From: Rhodococcus sp. OK302
GTDB lineage: Bacteria; Actinomycetota; Actinomycetes; Mycobacteriales; Mycobacteriaceae
DNA length: 64,000 bases
Reading direction: 5' to 3'
NCBI RefSeq assembly: GCF_002245895.1
Contig: NZ_NPJZ01000002.1
Location: 682,001-746,000 of the forward strand
Positions 1-9,230 of the stretch are shown one piece after another. Positions within the stretch are counted from its first letter, which is position 1, and every line of letters begins with the position of its first letter. Position numbers and translations under genes: made by a program. The notes under the pieces are model-generated. The model was not told the DNA's origin, made no database searches, and worked only from the letters and a program-made list of their open reading frames with translations.

Positions 1-1
1 T

Positions 2-487
2 TTGTCGGCAGGTGCGGCTGGCGAGGTCTGGGTCCGCGGCGAACAGGTGTCGGGCGAGTACCTTTCGCACTCGGCGGTGCAGGAGGACGGTTGGTACCCG
101 ACCCGCGATCACGGACATCTCGACGTTGACGGTTATCTGTTCTTGCACGGACGCGCCGACGATGTGATCGTCCGAGGGGGCGAGAACATCGCACCGGCAG
201 AGATCGAGGACTGCCTGCGTAGCCATGAGGCCGTGGCCGACGTTGCCGTCGTGGGTGTACCCGACCCGGAGTGGGGTGAGAGGGTCGAAGCTGTGGTGGT
301 GCTCGCACCGGGGGCGGCGTCGGATTCAGCCGAATTTCAGGAGATGGTACGAGCGGCCCTTCGCTCCACCCGGGTGCCCGCTCGAGTTCATTATCGCGAC
401 GAGTTGCCCTATAACGAGCTCGGCAAGCTTCTGCGCCGTGAGGTTCGCATCGAACTGACGGCGCTAGTCAAGGAGGTCTCCGCATGA
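2..487 (+). CDS. Acyl-CoA ligase (AMP-forming), C-terminal part, cut by window start
   Basis: This is the last 161 residues of an ANL-superfamily acyl-CoA synthetase, which activates a carboxylic acid to its CoA thioester through an acyl-adenylate. The stretch WYPTRDHGHLD (about 31-41) occupies the position of the family T-G-D motif. The hinge motif GRADDVIVRGGENI (50-63) and the C-terminal catalytic lysine in NELGKLLR (K142) are visible. The N-terminal domain with the P-loop lies before the window, so the true start is not seen. The stop overlaps the ATG of the next gene (ATGA), which implies translational coupling with the acyl-CoA dehydrogenase. Substrate is unknown; the neighbours suggest a branched or cyclic acid that enters beta-oxidation. 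Confidence 0.9.
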   Translation: MSAGAAGEVWVRGEQVSGEYLSHSAVQEDGWYPTRDHGHLDVDGYLFLHGRADDVIVRGGENIAPAEIEDCLRSHEAVADVAVVGVPDPEWGERVEAVVVLAPGAASDSAEFQEMVRAALRSTRVPARVHYRDELPYNELGKLLRREVRIELTALVKEVSA

Positions 488-1616
488 TTCTGGAACATTC
501 GGGTGCTACACAAGATCGAGCGCGTCTCCGTGAATCGGTCATCGCGATGGTCCGCAAGGTCAATCCCCCGAGAAGTTACTGGAGCGGGCCGAGGGGGCAG
601 CGGCGGGAAGATTCGATACGGAACTATGGTCGGGCCTGAGCGGAGATTTTGCAGCGCCTGCGCTGGCTGTTCCCGAGGCGTTGGGCGGGGTGGGTGCCAC
701 CTTCGCGGAGACCGCTGTGGTCGTGGAAGAACTCGGCGCTGCGTTGGCTACCGTGCCTTTCCTCGGCACCGTGGCCGCCACCGAAGCTTTGCTTGCGGCA
801 GACGGTTGCGATGTTGCGGCGAAGTGGATTTCGAGGATTGCCGCAGGCGATGCCACCGCTACCGTGATCTTTGACCCGGTGTTGATAGGCGATGATGCCT
901 TCGTTGACGATTCCGCGCCCTTCGCTGCGTACAAGAGCGCCTCGGGCTGGTCTCTGTCGGGCTCGGCAGAATTCGTGATCGACGGTGCCACAGCAGATCT
1001 CATTCTGATTCCGGTGCGCGACGACTCAGGTTGCACACTGTACGCAGTCGAGGGCGAGCACGTTCGTCGGACTCCCATGAACACCGTCGATCTCACACGA
1101 CCGCTGGCGGCGGTCACGCTTGAGAATTCCCCAGCCGAGATCATCGGCAAGATTGGTGAGGCCGAAAACTTGCTAGCCCGCACTCGCGACATGGCGCTGC
1201 TCGCAATCGGTTGCGAACAGCTAGGGCAATCGAAAACCACCCTGAACATGGCTGTCCGGTATGCGCGCGAACGGATTCAATTCGGCAGGCCTATCGGATC
1301 ATTCCAGGCGATCAAGCACAAGCTCGCCGAGGTCGCGGTAGCGGTGCAGAGCGCGGAGTCGGCAGTTGAGCACGGAATATGGGCAGCAGCAGAAGGTAGT
1401 GCCGAGGAACTTTCACGGGCCGCTTCGATGGTCGCTGTGGTGTGCGGTCCAGCAGCGGTTCTTGCTGCAGCAGAGTGCATTCAAGTGCACGGCGGGATCG
1501 GGTTCACGTGGGAGCACCCCGCTCACCTTTACTACCGGAGGGCCCTGAGCAGTGAAGGTCTGATGGGTAGGCCGGAGCATCATGCGGAGCGACTTCTCGA
1601 GCTCGCATTGGCTTGA
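484..1616 (+). pseudogene. Acyl-CoA dehydrogenase, frameshifted near its N-terminus
   Basis: Read from ATG 484, the frame gives MILEHSGATQDRARLRES and continues for 51 codons before stopping. The rest of an acyl-CoA dehydrogenase continues in another frame from base 570 to the stop at 1616. The break is at the five-C run at 565-569; one more C (or two fewer) restores a continuous protein of about 377 residues. The downstream part has typical family signatures: RIQFGRPIGSFQAIKHKLAE in the middle of the C-terminal helical domain and IQVHGGIGFTWEHPAHLYYR near the end. It would have oxidised an acyl-CoA to the 2-enoyl-CoA in the operon with the ligase before it and the SDR and MaoC genes after it. 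Whether the shift is real or a homopolymer sequencing error cannot be decided here. Confidence 0.85.
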
Positions 1617-1688
1617 AACACTTCAGAAGCGCTTGAGCAGTTCCGCGTGTGACATTTAATCAGCAGTTCACCTGACAAAGGAGAGACC

Positions 1689-2579
1689 GTGGGAATCTGT
1701 GACGGACGCGTCGTCATCGTCACCGGCGCTGCAGGAGGGATCGGGCGCGAGCACGCGCTTGAGTTCGCCCGCCAGGGCGCGAAAGTCGTGGTGAACGATC
1801 TTGCGTCGACCGACGCTGTGGTCGAGGAGATTCGGGCCCTGGGTGGAGAAGCGCAGAGCAACTCGGACAACATCGCGGACTGGGACGGTGCTGAGAATCT
1901 GATTGCCAGTGCGGTCGACCATTTCGGGCGTTTGGATACTTTGGTCAACAATGCTGGCGTTCTGCGCGACAAGATGCTGGTCAACATGACGGTGGATCAG
2001 TGGGACGCCGTCATACACATCCATCTGCGCGGAACCTTCTGCCCGACGAGACACGCGGCCGCGTACTGGAGGCAACAGCACAAGAGCGGGACGCCGATCG
2101 CAGCGCCGAGAATCGTTAACACGTCATCACCGTCAGGTTTGTACGGAAACATCGGGCAAACCAACTATGGTGCGGCGAAAGCAGGGATCGCATCCTTCAC
2201 TGTCATTGCGGCCGAGGAGCTTTCCCGATTCGGCATCACTGTGAACGCCATCGCACCGAGCGCGCTCACCCAGATGACCGAGGGCCTGACCGGCTATGTC
2301 GCGATGGTCGAAGAAGTGAAGGCACGCACCGGATTCGATGTGGGGTCGCCGGCCAACATCTCGCCGCTCGTGGTCTGGCTGGGAAGCGACGAATCAGCCA
2401 ATGTCACCGGTCGCGTATTCAATGTGCACGGTGGATCCATCAGTGTCGCAGAGACCTGGGTAGCGGGTCCCGGCGTATCAAAAGATGCGCGATGGGAACC
2501 GGCGGAGCTCACTGAGGTTATTCCGGACCTCCTTGCTCGAGCTCGACCCAACTCGACAATGGCCGGGACACCCCGCTAG
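1689..2579 (+). CDS. Short-chain dehydrogenase, HSD17B4-like 3-hydroxyacyl-CoA dehydrogenase
   Basis: A 296-residue classical-type SDR. The NAD(P)-binding motif TGAAGGIG is at 12-19, NNAG at 87-90, the catalytic serine is near 146-147 and the YxxxK pair is Y160/K164. The stretch GREHALEFARQGAKVVVNDL is typical of the dehydrogenase domain of peroxisomal multifunctional enzyme 2. Together with the MaoC hydratase that follows, this supports a role as a (3R)-hydroxyacyl-CoA dehydrogenase in beta-oxidation of a bulky or branched acyl-CoA. The start is GTG 1689, with AAAGGAGAG ending four bases upstream; no better start lies nearby. It belongs to the operon running from the window start to 4013. 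The family role is established; the substrate is inferred only from context. Confidence 0.85.
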   Translation: MGICDGRVVIVTGAAGGIGREHALEFARQGAKVVVNDLASTDAVVEEIRALGGEAQSNSDNIADWDGAENLIASAVDHFGRLDTLVNNAGVLRDKMLVNMTVDQWDAVIHIHLRGTFCPTRHAAAYWRQQHKSGTPIAAPRIVNTSSPSGLYGNIGQTNYGAAKAGIASFTVIAAEELSRFGITVNAIAPSALTQMTEGLTGYVAMVEEVKARTGFDVGSPANISPLVVWLGSDESANVTGRVFNVHGGSISVAETWVAGPGVSKDARWEPAELTEVIPDLLARARPNSTMAGTPR

Positions 2580-2607
2580 TCAAGTCACAAGTCACAAGGA
2601 GTGGGCA

Positions 2608-3060
2608 GTGCGTGCATTCAACAATGTCGATGAACTCATCGATGCGGTCGGCGAACATCTCGGCTACGGACCGTGGCTGGAGATCACCCAGGAACGGATA
2701 AACAAGTTCGCAGATGCAACAGATGACTGGCAATGGATCCACGTCGACCCCACCCGGGCCGCGGACGGACCCTTCGGTGCGACCATCGCACATGGATACC
2801 TAACCGAGTCGATGCTCCCCAAGCTCGGTGAAGACATCTTCCGGGTCGATAACATCCGGATGGGAATCAACTACGGGTCCAATAAGGTCCGATTCCCCCA
2901 TCCGGTTCGAGCGGGTTCTCGCGTGCGTGCGGGCGCAACCTTGCTCGCGGCTCAGCACACCCCCAACGGCATTCAGGCGGTGATCACTATGGTCGTCGAG
3001 ATCGAAGGTGCGTCGAAGCCCGCGTGCATCGCCGAAACGGTACGACTTCTGGTTCCCTGA
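2608..3060 (+). CDS. MaoC-like (R)-specific enoyl-CoA hydratase
   Basis: A 150-residue single hot-dog-fold hydratase. The hydratase signature ADATDDWQWIHVDPTRA (35-51) holds the catalytic Asp (about 40) and His45, followed by GPFGATIAHGYL, which is typical of the MaoC/NodN group. It would hydrate a 2-enoyl-CoA to the 3-hydroxyacyl-CoA that the preceding SDR oxidises. The frame is open upstream to 2485, but GTG 2608 is preferred: AAGGA lies at 2596-2600, and earlier starts would overlap the SDR gene. It sits 28 bases after the SDR stop in the same operon. Confidence 0.88.
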   Translation: MRAFNNVDELIDAVGEHLGYGPWLEITQERINKFADATDDWQWIHVDPTRAADGPFGATIAHGYLTESMLPKLGEDIFRVDNIRMGINYGSNKVRFPHPVRAGSRVRAGATLLAAQHTPNGIQAVITMVVEIEGASKPACIAETVRLLVP

Positions 3061-3134
3061 CGCAGAGATCCATGCTTCACCGATCGGTGAGTGAACGCCC
3101 ACTGATGTATCAGGAAATCACGAGAGGAAAGCCA

Positions 3135-4013
3135 GTGACTTCACTTGGATTGTGTGCGTTCGGCATGACCGGTCCGGACCTGTTGGAGTTGGCAAGATCC
3201 GCAGACCAATTCGGATTCGATGCGTTATGGCTCGGTGAACACATCTTTCATCCGCTTGGGTACGGGAGTGATCATCCGACCGATGGGACGCAGGCTCATA
3301 GTCACCATGTCGGCCCGATTGTCGACACCGCGACCGAATTGACCGACCCTTGGACCGTGCACGCGGCGATTGCCGCTTCGACGTCACGAATCAAACTCGG
3401 TACCGCCGTGTATTTGGCCCCGCTCCGTCATCCGTTGCTCACCGCGCGCACAACGATCACCGTTCAGGAACTGAGCGGTGGCCGAGTACTGCTCGGCGTC
3501 GGTACCGGTTGGCTGGAGGAGGAGTTCACCGCGCTCGGAGTGCCCTACAAGACGCGGGTGTCGCGGACAGAGGAGTGCATCGAGGTGCTGAGGGCTGCGT
3601 GGTCCGGTGAACCGTTCGCGCACAAGGGCAAACACTTCGATATCGGTCCGGTACAGGTGCATTCGCGAAAGGTAGACATCCCCGTCATTCTGGGAGGAAA
3701 TGGTCCCAAGGCGATGGACCGGGCGGCGAGGCTCGGAAACGGATGGTTCACCTCAGGTACGCCCTCGTTCGAAGGATCGTTGGAACTAGTCACCGAGGTC
3801 ACGCGGATTCGCGAAACATACGGCAAGACAGATGACTTCGACTGCTACGTGCGAGTGGATGCGACGAAGGAGAGTCAGCTGCAGCGGTACCACGATCACG
3901 GAATGACCAACTTGGTCGTGTGGGCGGATTCGATCTGGAAGGGTGAATCGGTCGAGGAGAAGCGTGCAAATCTCGAGAAGGCAGCCGACGATCTGGGCGT
4001 GCGGTCGGCCTAG
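3135..4013 (+). CDS. LLM-class (F420- or flavin-dependent) oxidoreductase
   Basis: A 292-residue luciferase-like monooxygenase of the TIM-barrel type. Family landmarks are the N-terminal stretch FGFDALWLGEHIFHP, the central ELSGGRVLLGVGTGWLEEEF and the later VPVILGGNGPKA-type segment (here IPVILGGNGPKAMDRAARLG). These proteins use F420 or reduced FMN for oxidations, including some Baeyer-Villiger-like and desaturation steps. GTG 3135 is chosen because GAGAGGAAA ends four bases before it; an in-frame ATG at 3105 is an alternative. It is the last gene of the first operon, and nothing downstream continues it. A second LLM enzyme at 18872 shares the same context (ligase, SDR), so the two blocks may handle related CoA esters. 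Confidence 0.82.
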   Translation: MTSLGLCAFGMTGPDLLELARSADQFGFDALWLGEHIFHPLGYGSDHPTDGTQAHSHHVGPIVDTATELTDPWTVHAAIAASTSRIKLGTAVYLAPLRHPLLTARTTITVQELSGGRVLLGVGTGWLEEEFTALGVPYKTRVSRTEECIEVLRAAWSGEPFAHKGKHFDIGPVQVHSRKVDIPVILGGNGPKAMDRAARLGNGWFTSGTPSFEGSLELVTEVTRIRETYGKTDDFDCYVRVDATKESQLQRYHDHGMTNLVVWADSIWKGESVEEKRANLEKAADDLGVRSA

Positions 4014-4289
4014 CTTATTGCCTCGGGATAAATAGGGCGACATAAGCGTTCGCTGATTTGTTTGCGCATCGAGATACGTTTTTTCAGAGCGACATTCGTA
4101 CAGTCGAGAGCGAAGTCTTTCTGGATGTACTGTGCGGGACCCGCCTTGAGTTGCTGGTTGACAAGTGATCACGATATAGATATTCATCATGATGAATGCT
4201 GCGTCGAGGTTGGAGTCGAAGGGCTCACAGCAGGATCGGCAATTTGCAGGATTGTCCGAATGTGAATTCGTACTCATGCCTCACTGTCG
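4014..4289 (+). promoter_or_regulatory. Orphan promoter with a 16-bp palindrome, gene cut by IS110 debris
   Basis: A TTGACA box is at 4158-4163. A TA-rich -10 region (TATAGA or TATTCA, 4175-4186) follows, and then a perfect 16-base palindrome, ATTCATCATGATGAAT, at 4182-4197. A possible start ATG (4189) lies inside the palindrome and opens a frame beginning MMNAASRLESKGSQ. That frame stays open for 47 codons but loses plausibility where the IS110 remnant begins at about 4290. It looks like the regulated 5 prime end of a gene whose body was lost to IS insertion. The remaining bases hold no recognisable gene. Confidence 0.35.
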
Positions 4290-5342
4290 CTGCACGCCGC
4301 CACGATCGAGCGTGGTGAAGGTCTGGTCGTAGGGCGCATCGCCAGCGCAGGCCACCCCGAACTGATGATCGAACCGGCATCCTTCAAGGCTGCGCGAACA
4401 CGGTGGGGTTCAGCAGGAGCGAACTCCGATGCGGCTGATGTGTTCATGCTCGCCGACTACGCCCGCACCGACAATCGCCGCCTGCGCCGGGTCGAACCCG
4501 TAGCGCAAGCTACTCGAGTCCTTGCCGCGCTGGTTCGTGCACGAATCGCGCTGGTCCAGGCACGCACGGCGTCCTGGAACCAGTTGTGGGCCATCTTGTC
4601 CGAGCACTGGCCCGGCGCGGCGAGGGTGTTTGGAGAGGTCGACATCCAAGTCGCATTGGCATTCTTGGCTGACTACCCCACCCCGCAGTCGGCGGCGCTC
4701 CTCGGCGAAGGTCGGATGCGCCAGTTCTGCCGTCGGCACAGCTACCGTGGCGGCAAGTCTGCAGCCGAGCTGGTCGGGCGACTCCGAGCAGCGCCCGCCG
4801 CCGCGAACCGCATCGCGCCGAAGGTACTCGAAGTGATCATTCGTGGATCCATCGCCCAGATCAACCTGCTCAACACCGAAATTACCAATCTCGAGCATGA
4901 ACTCGCGGACGCCCTGGCTGCACATCCCAAACTGTGCTGCTCAAGTCTCTTCCCCGTGTCGCCAACGTCAGCCTCGCAGCGCTCATCGCAGAGATCGGAC
5001 CCCTGCTCGAGCGATGCGACAACCTTCGAACAGGTCGCCGCCCTGTGCGGGGCCGCACCGGTCACCAGGGCCTCGGGAAAATCCCGCTCCGTCGGCTTCC
5101 GCTACACCGCCAACAAGCCGGCAGGCGCCGCGATTACCGGCTTCGCCGAAAATTCTCGACACAGTTCGGTGTGGGCCGGCGACTGCTACCGACGTGCCCG
5201 TTCGCGGGGTGCTCGGCACCCACACGCGGTACGGATACTCGCCCGAGGATGGGTCCGAGTGATCTGGGCCTGCTGGACCACCGACACTCCTTACGCTCCT
5301 TCCCGACACCGCGGCGAGCAACTGCTTGTCGCCGCGACTTGA
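4290..5342 (+). pseudogene. Decayed IS110-family transposase
   Basis: The frame carries IS110 features: an N-terminal piece with AGANSDAADVFMLADYARTD (DEDD/RuvC-like domain), a middle part rich in leucine helices ending LEHELADALAAHP, and a C-terminal transposase_20 part with CGAAPVTRASGKSRSVGFRY and HPHAVRILARGW. The middle piece shifts into another frame near 4925-4934 (reading LLKSLPRVANVSLAALIAEI) and back again near 5025, so at least two frameshifts are present. The first part of the protein, with the leading DED residues, is missing. The IS6 element begins eight bases after its end. Confidence 0.82.
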
Positions 5343-5350
5343 CCAAGAGG

Positions 5351-6159
5351 GCATTGTCAAGTTCTTGAGAACCGCTGATCTGGGATGATCTGGTGGTGTC
5401 GCAATACAAGGGGTTCCGGTTTCCGCGGGAGATCATCTCCCACTGCGTGTGGTTGTATCACCGGTTCACCCTCTCGTTCCGGGAGATCGAGTTACTCATG
5501 GCCGCCCGTGGGATCGAGGTGACCTACGAGACGATCCGCACCTGGTGTGCGAAACTCGGGCCCGAATACGCCCGCCGACTGCGCCGACATCAGCCGCAAA
5601 GTGGTGATACGTGGCAACTCGACGAAGTCTTCGTCAAGATCCGCGGAGTCCGAAAGTACTTGTGGCGGGAGGTCGATCAGCACGGGAATATTCTCGACAT
5701 TTTGATCCAGTCCAAGCGGGACGGTAAGGCCGCAACCAGGTTCTTCCGGACACTTCTGAAGAAACCAGGCCGTCAGCCGCGGGTTTTGATCACCGACAAG
5801 CTCGCTTCGTATCGGGTCGCACACCGCACCACCATGTCGACAGCCGAGCACCGGCAAAACAAATACTTGAATAACCGCGCAGAGAACTCCCATCAACCGG
5901 CCCGGCAACGGGAACGGGCGATGAAAGGGTTCCGCAGCGTAGGTTCAGCGCAACGGTTTCTGGCTGCTTTCAGTCGAATTTCCCCGCACTTCCGCCCGCC
6001 CCGCCACCGTATGACTGCCACCGATTGCCGCACCGAAATGGCCGCCCGGTTCCAGGTGTGGGATCAGGTCACCGAAGTGACTCTCTCTGCCTGAACACCG
6101 CTCCGCGTGATGGCCTGATGCGCGCGAAAACTGCTGCATCCCAAACAACTTGACAAAGC
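5351..6159 (+). mobile_element. IS6-family insertion sequence, apparently intact (copy 1)
   Basis: The element is about 809 bp. Its left end GCATTGTCAAGTT (5351-5363) and right end (6147-6159) form inverted repeats of 13 bases with one mismatch. They enclose a single full-length transposase gene. No target duplication is visible because both flanks are other IS remnants. Confidence 0.82.
5393..6094 (+). CDS. IS6-family transposase
   Basis: A 233-residue DDE transposase. It has an N-terminal helix-turn-helix region (FRFPREIISHCVWLYHRF, then LSFREIELLMAARGIEVTYE), a first catalytic Asp in TWQLDEVFVKI (D77), a second in VLITDKLASY (D135) and a glutamate in NNRAENSHQPARQRERAM (E164). The start is GTG 5393. 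The C-terminal part ISPHFRPPRHR is shared with the second copy at 48096-48833 and with the remnants at 6160 and 48860. The frame is intact, so it may be active. IS6 elements move by cointegrate formation and often frame resistance or catabolic genes. Confidence 0.9.
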   Translation: MVSQYKGFRFPREIISHCVWLYHRFTLSFREIELLMAARGIEVTYETIRTWCAKLGPEYARRLRRHQPQSGDTWQLDEVFVKIRGVRKYLWREVDQHGNILDILIQSKRDGKAATRFFRTLLKKPGRQPRVLITDKLASYRVAHRTTMSTAEHRQNKYLNNRAENSHQPARQRERAMKGFRSVGSAQRFLAAFSRISPHFRPPRHRMTATDCRTEMAARFQVWDQVTEVTLSA

Positions 6160-6402
6160 TTCACCCGGGCACGCGCAACGCTTCCACTCTGCTTTCGCGG
6201 GTATTTCGCCGCATTTCCGGCCCCGCCGACACCGACTGATCGCGGCCGAGTGGCGTACCGAGATGGTCGACCGCTTCGCGGTCTGGCGGGAAGTCACCGC
6301 GACCGATGTTGCCGCCTGAAAGGCGAACAATCCGAAAGCGTTCCAGGGTAGAAGCTCCAAAACTGACTGCGCGCTGCATCTTTCAATCAACGTGACAGTG
6401 CC
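6160..6402 (+). pseudogene. C-terminal remnant of another IS6-family element
   Basis: Directly after the intact IS6 copy, a frame from 6161 to the stop at 6319 reads SPGHAQRFHSAFAGISPHFR and ends AVWREVTATDVAA. This is the last 52 codons of an IS6 transposase whose upstream part is gone. The sequence at 6389-6402, when reverse-complemented, is GGCACTGTCACGTT, matching the terminal repeat of the second IS6 copy (GGCATTGTCACGTT) but for one base, so the old right end is still present. It belongs to a different lineage from copy 1 and is closer to the copy at 48012. Confidence 0.8.
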
Positions 6403-6896
6403 GTTGTGGGCCCACCTCCGGCGAGGTGTCAGCCGGGAGGCGGGCCATGTGCTGTGGAATCCGACCCGAACGGATCCGTCCAGCAAGAACCAAGTGCCCA
6501 CGCTGAAGTCTGCGTAAACCTGGTGCGCGACAATGCCTTCAATCCTGCGAGCGTGAGGCCGGTGGGTGTCGAGAACCTCGACACCCACCGACCCCCGACG
6601 CCTCGCCGGAAGGTGCAGCGTGACGTGCGTCCCGGCGAGGCAGGCACTCCGACTGCCGCAGAGAAGCGAAGTGCCGCTTGTGATGTCCCGCCAATGGTCC
6701 GGGTGATGACACCCGGTGGGGGTATCTGCCGTATCCGACGTCGAAGTCGGATGATGCCGCCTCCTGCAACATACGGTGCACCGGTTTTCGATACCAGTCT
6801 TCACGGTGTCACAGTTACTGGAGCTGTGACATCGGAACGATTGTTCGGCGGCGGACTTCCGCAGTTCCGGAAGCCTGGTGGCCCACCGGGTTGTCT
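6403..6896. other. Non-coding stretch between IS elements, with a 14-bp hairpin
   Basis: No gene is convincing here, although a frame on the plus strand is open right through into the IS30 element and a 72-codon frame exists on the minus strand. The clearest structure is a perfect stem-loop at 6560-6590: arms of 14 bases (CGGTGGGTGTCGAG and its complement) around a three-base loop. No T-run follows it on either strand, so a classic terminator is unlikely. The right end carries GGCCCACCGG (6880-6889), discussed with the IS30 insertion. Confidence 0.5.
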
Positions 6897-8420
6897 GCTT
6901 GGGTTCCAGCGGTCGTCGCAACACCCGATGTCTGGGAGTGCAACGACCGTGGCTCATGTGGGAGAAGAACCGTCCGGGAAGCGGTTGCACACGCACTCCG
7001 AAAAAAACCAATTCTTTCGGGAATTGGATCGGGTCGGCAGTGTGACCACAGCCGCCCGATCGTTGGGCTTCAAGCGGTCGGTGTGCGCGCAGTGGGCTCG
7101 CAGGCGTGGCCTGAGCAGTAAGCGAGCGCGGCACAAGGGCTACGAGGAGTTCCTCCGTCTACGCACGGAGGGAGTCACTCGCCGAGAAGCGGCGGTGGCG
7201 GTCGGAGTGCATCTCCGGACAGCGAAGGATTGGGATCGTGGGATCCGAAAGGTGGGGAACTCGAGGATCTACCCGGATGGACGCAAGGTCGACTACACAC
7301 GCGGTGTGACCATTGTGAACTTTTCGGCCGGCGGATCCGAGACCATCCCGTACCCGGCAGTGACGGTTGCCCAGCTGGAGGCACGGGTTTCGGTTCGATA
7401 TCTGTCGTTGCAGGAGCGTGAGACGATCCGTGACATGGTCTCCTCAGGATCGTCGATGCGGGCGATCGCAGTGGCGTTGGGGCGGGCGCCGTCGACGGTC
7501 AGCCGAGAGATCGCCCGCAACAGCAATCCAGTGCACGGCGGTTATCAACCTTATGCAGCGCAGCGCGCTACCGTCGCTCGCAGGCCACGACCGAAGACTC
7601 GCAGATTCGTCGAATCCGAGCCCTTGCGACGCTATGTGCAGGAAAAGCTTCTCGTTCGCTGGTCTCCGGAACAAATCAGCAAGACTCTGATCAAGGAATT
7701 TCCCGATGATCAGGAGATGCGGGTGGCCCACGAAACGATCTATCAGAGTCTGTATTTGCAGGGACGCGGCGGGCTGCGTCGGGAAATCACTACGGCGCTA
7801 CGAACTGGCAGAGCCCGACGGAAGACCCATCGATCGACGCAGAAGCGAACGCCGAGGTTTGTGGATCCGATGATCATGATCTCCGAACGGCCGCCGGAAA
7901 TCGAAGACAGGGCCGTACCGGGGCACTGGGAAGGAGATTTGATCACCGGCGCCTTCAACCGGTCAGCGATCGCCACGCTCGTCGAACGCACCTCCCGCTA
8001 CGTCATGCTCGTCCACATCCCGGGGGAACACAGTGCGGAAATAGTCCGAGACGGACTGATCGCGACGATGGGGACATTGCCCGAACATCTACGCGGGTCG
8101 TTGACGTGGGATCAAGGTGTGGAGATGGCCAACCACAAATCTTTCAGCATCTCCACCGGCATGGACGTCTACTTCTGCGATCCCGCCAGCCCTTGGCAAC
8201 GAGGCTCGAACGAGAACACCAACGGCTTACTGCGCCAATACTTTCCGAAGAGCACAGACCTCTCCGTCCACGGTCCTGAGGATCTCGAACGCGTTGCCCA
8301 AGAACTTAACGGGCGACCACGAAAAACGCTCGACTGGGATACCCCAGCCGAGCGTTTACGTGATCTACTTCTTCCGGCGAAATAAATCACCAGTGTTGCG
8401 ACGACCGCTGGAATCCAAGC
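6897..8420 (+). mobile_element. IS30-family insertion sequence, apparently intact
   Basis: The ends are 28-base inverted repeats, 6897-6924 and 8393-8420, differing at one position; each begins GCTTGG and ends CGTCGCAACAC when read inward. Between them is one full-length transposase gene, for a total of about 1524 bp. The element lies inside an inverted repeat of the host DNA: GGCCCACCGG at 6880-6889 on the left and CCGGTGGGCC at 8434-8443 on the right. Confidence 0.88.
6928..8385 (+). CDS. IS30-family transposase
   Basis: A 485-residue transposase. The N-terminal half holds two helix-turn-helix regions: ELDRVGSVTTAARSLGF, and LSLQERETIRDMVSSGSSMR with RAPSTVSREIARNSN. The C-terminal integrase core has the DDE triad in HWEGDLITG, LTWDQGVEM and RGSNENTNGLLRQYFPKS. 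The frame is open upstream to 6406, but that extension lies outside the terminal repeat and shows no family similarity. ATG 6928, just inside the left end, is therefore taken as the start. The frame is complete, so the element could be active. Confidence 0.9.
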   Translation: MSGSATTVAHVGEEPSGKRLHTHSEKNQFFRELDRVGSVTTAARSLGFKRSVCAQWARRRGLSSKRARHKGYEEFLRLRTEGVTRREAAVAVGVHLRTAKDWDRGIRKVGNSRIYPDGRKVDYTRGVTIVNFSAGGSETIPYPAVTVAQLEARVSVRYLSLQERETIRDMVSSGSSMRAIAVALGRAPSTVSREIARNSNPVHGGYQPYAAQRATVARRPRPKTRRFVESEPLRRYVQEKLLVRWSPEQISKTLIKEFPDDQEMRVAHETIYQSLYLQGRGGLRREITTALRTGRARRKTHRSTQKRTPRFVDPMIMISERPPEIEDRAVPGHWEGDLITGAFNRSAIATLVERTSRYVMLVHIPGEHSAEIVRDGLIATMGTLPEHLRGSLTWDQGVEMANHKSFSISTGMDVYFCDPASPWQRGSNENTNGLLRQYFPKSTDLSVHGPEDLERVAQELNGRPRKTLDWDTPAERLRDLLLPAK

Positions 8421-9230
8421 TGTGAGTGTCTGTCCGGTGGGCCGTGCGCGTCCGAGCAGGCAAAGGTGAACGCGCAGATCAGGTGGCCCGCCAACCTCTG
8501 TATGGCAGCTGTCGGGCGGGCCGTGTGCCCAACCCAAGTGGGACACAGGGGAGATATTACGTCGCCCGGTCCGTCCGTGGCGGTGCTGGGGCGCTTCGTG
8601 CACGTCGATGCACCCCGGAAGTTATAGTCGGCACGCATTCATCAGATGGTGTGAATGATAAAGGGGCAGTCAGGTATCGGCAGTTCGGTGCCCGGATGTC
8701 TTCGAGAACCAATGCGTGTGATCCTCGAACGCGCGCCGTGAGAAAACTTGAATCGGATCCGCAATGACGGCGGGTCATCCATGTTGTGCGCTCAGCACGG
8801 ATGCCGATCGAGGAGTCCCTGACCAAAGTCTGTGATCGGAGACTTCATTACTACTGGTCTGTAAGTCGCGGAACGGAATTGGCGGCGGTAGTTTCAAACT
8901 CCGTGCCCGCGTTCCGCATTGAAAAGACAGTGCGGTCGAGGGTGTCAGGCCCCGCTGATAGTGACTCCCGTCCTGGTCGGCGGGGCCTGTCCACGTGTAT
9001 GGAGAACCGGAGACAGGAGCTGCAGTTCGGAGATTTCGGCACCGGATAACTGCCTGACGGCATTTACGCACCGCGTGAGGTCGCTGTACGGCGAGAACGG
9101 GTCGTCGAGTGGACTAACTGCCGAAGTGCTGTTCGGAGTTCAGGATTCTTTGATGTGTGGGGGCTACGACCAATGGCCGGGCTTCGGTGTTTCGGAGAAC
9201 GGGATATCTTCCACGAGGCACCTACGTTCG
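8421..9230. other. About 800 bases without a recognisable gene
   Basis: Several overlapping frames exist on both strands, but none shows a motif, a good ribosome binding site with a sensible product, or homology I can recognise. The left edge carries CCGGTGGGCC (8434-8443), the partner of the repeat on the other side of the IS30 element. The rest looks like degraded DNA. Confidence 0.4.

Noticed and set aside
6406..6927. Long N-terminal extension of the IS30 transposase frame
   Set aside because: It lies outside the left terminal repeat of the element and has no family similarity; ATG 6928 is just inside the repeat.
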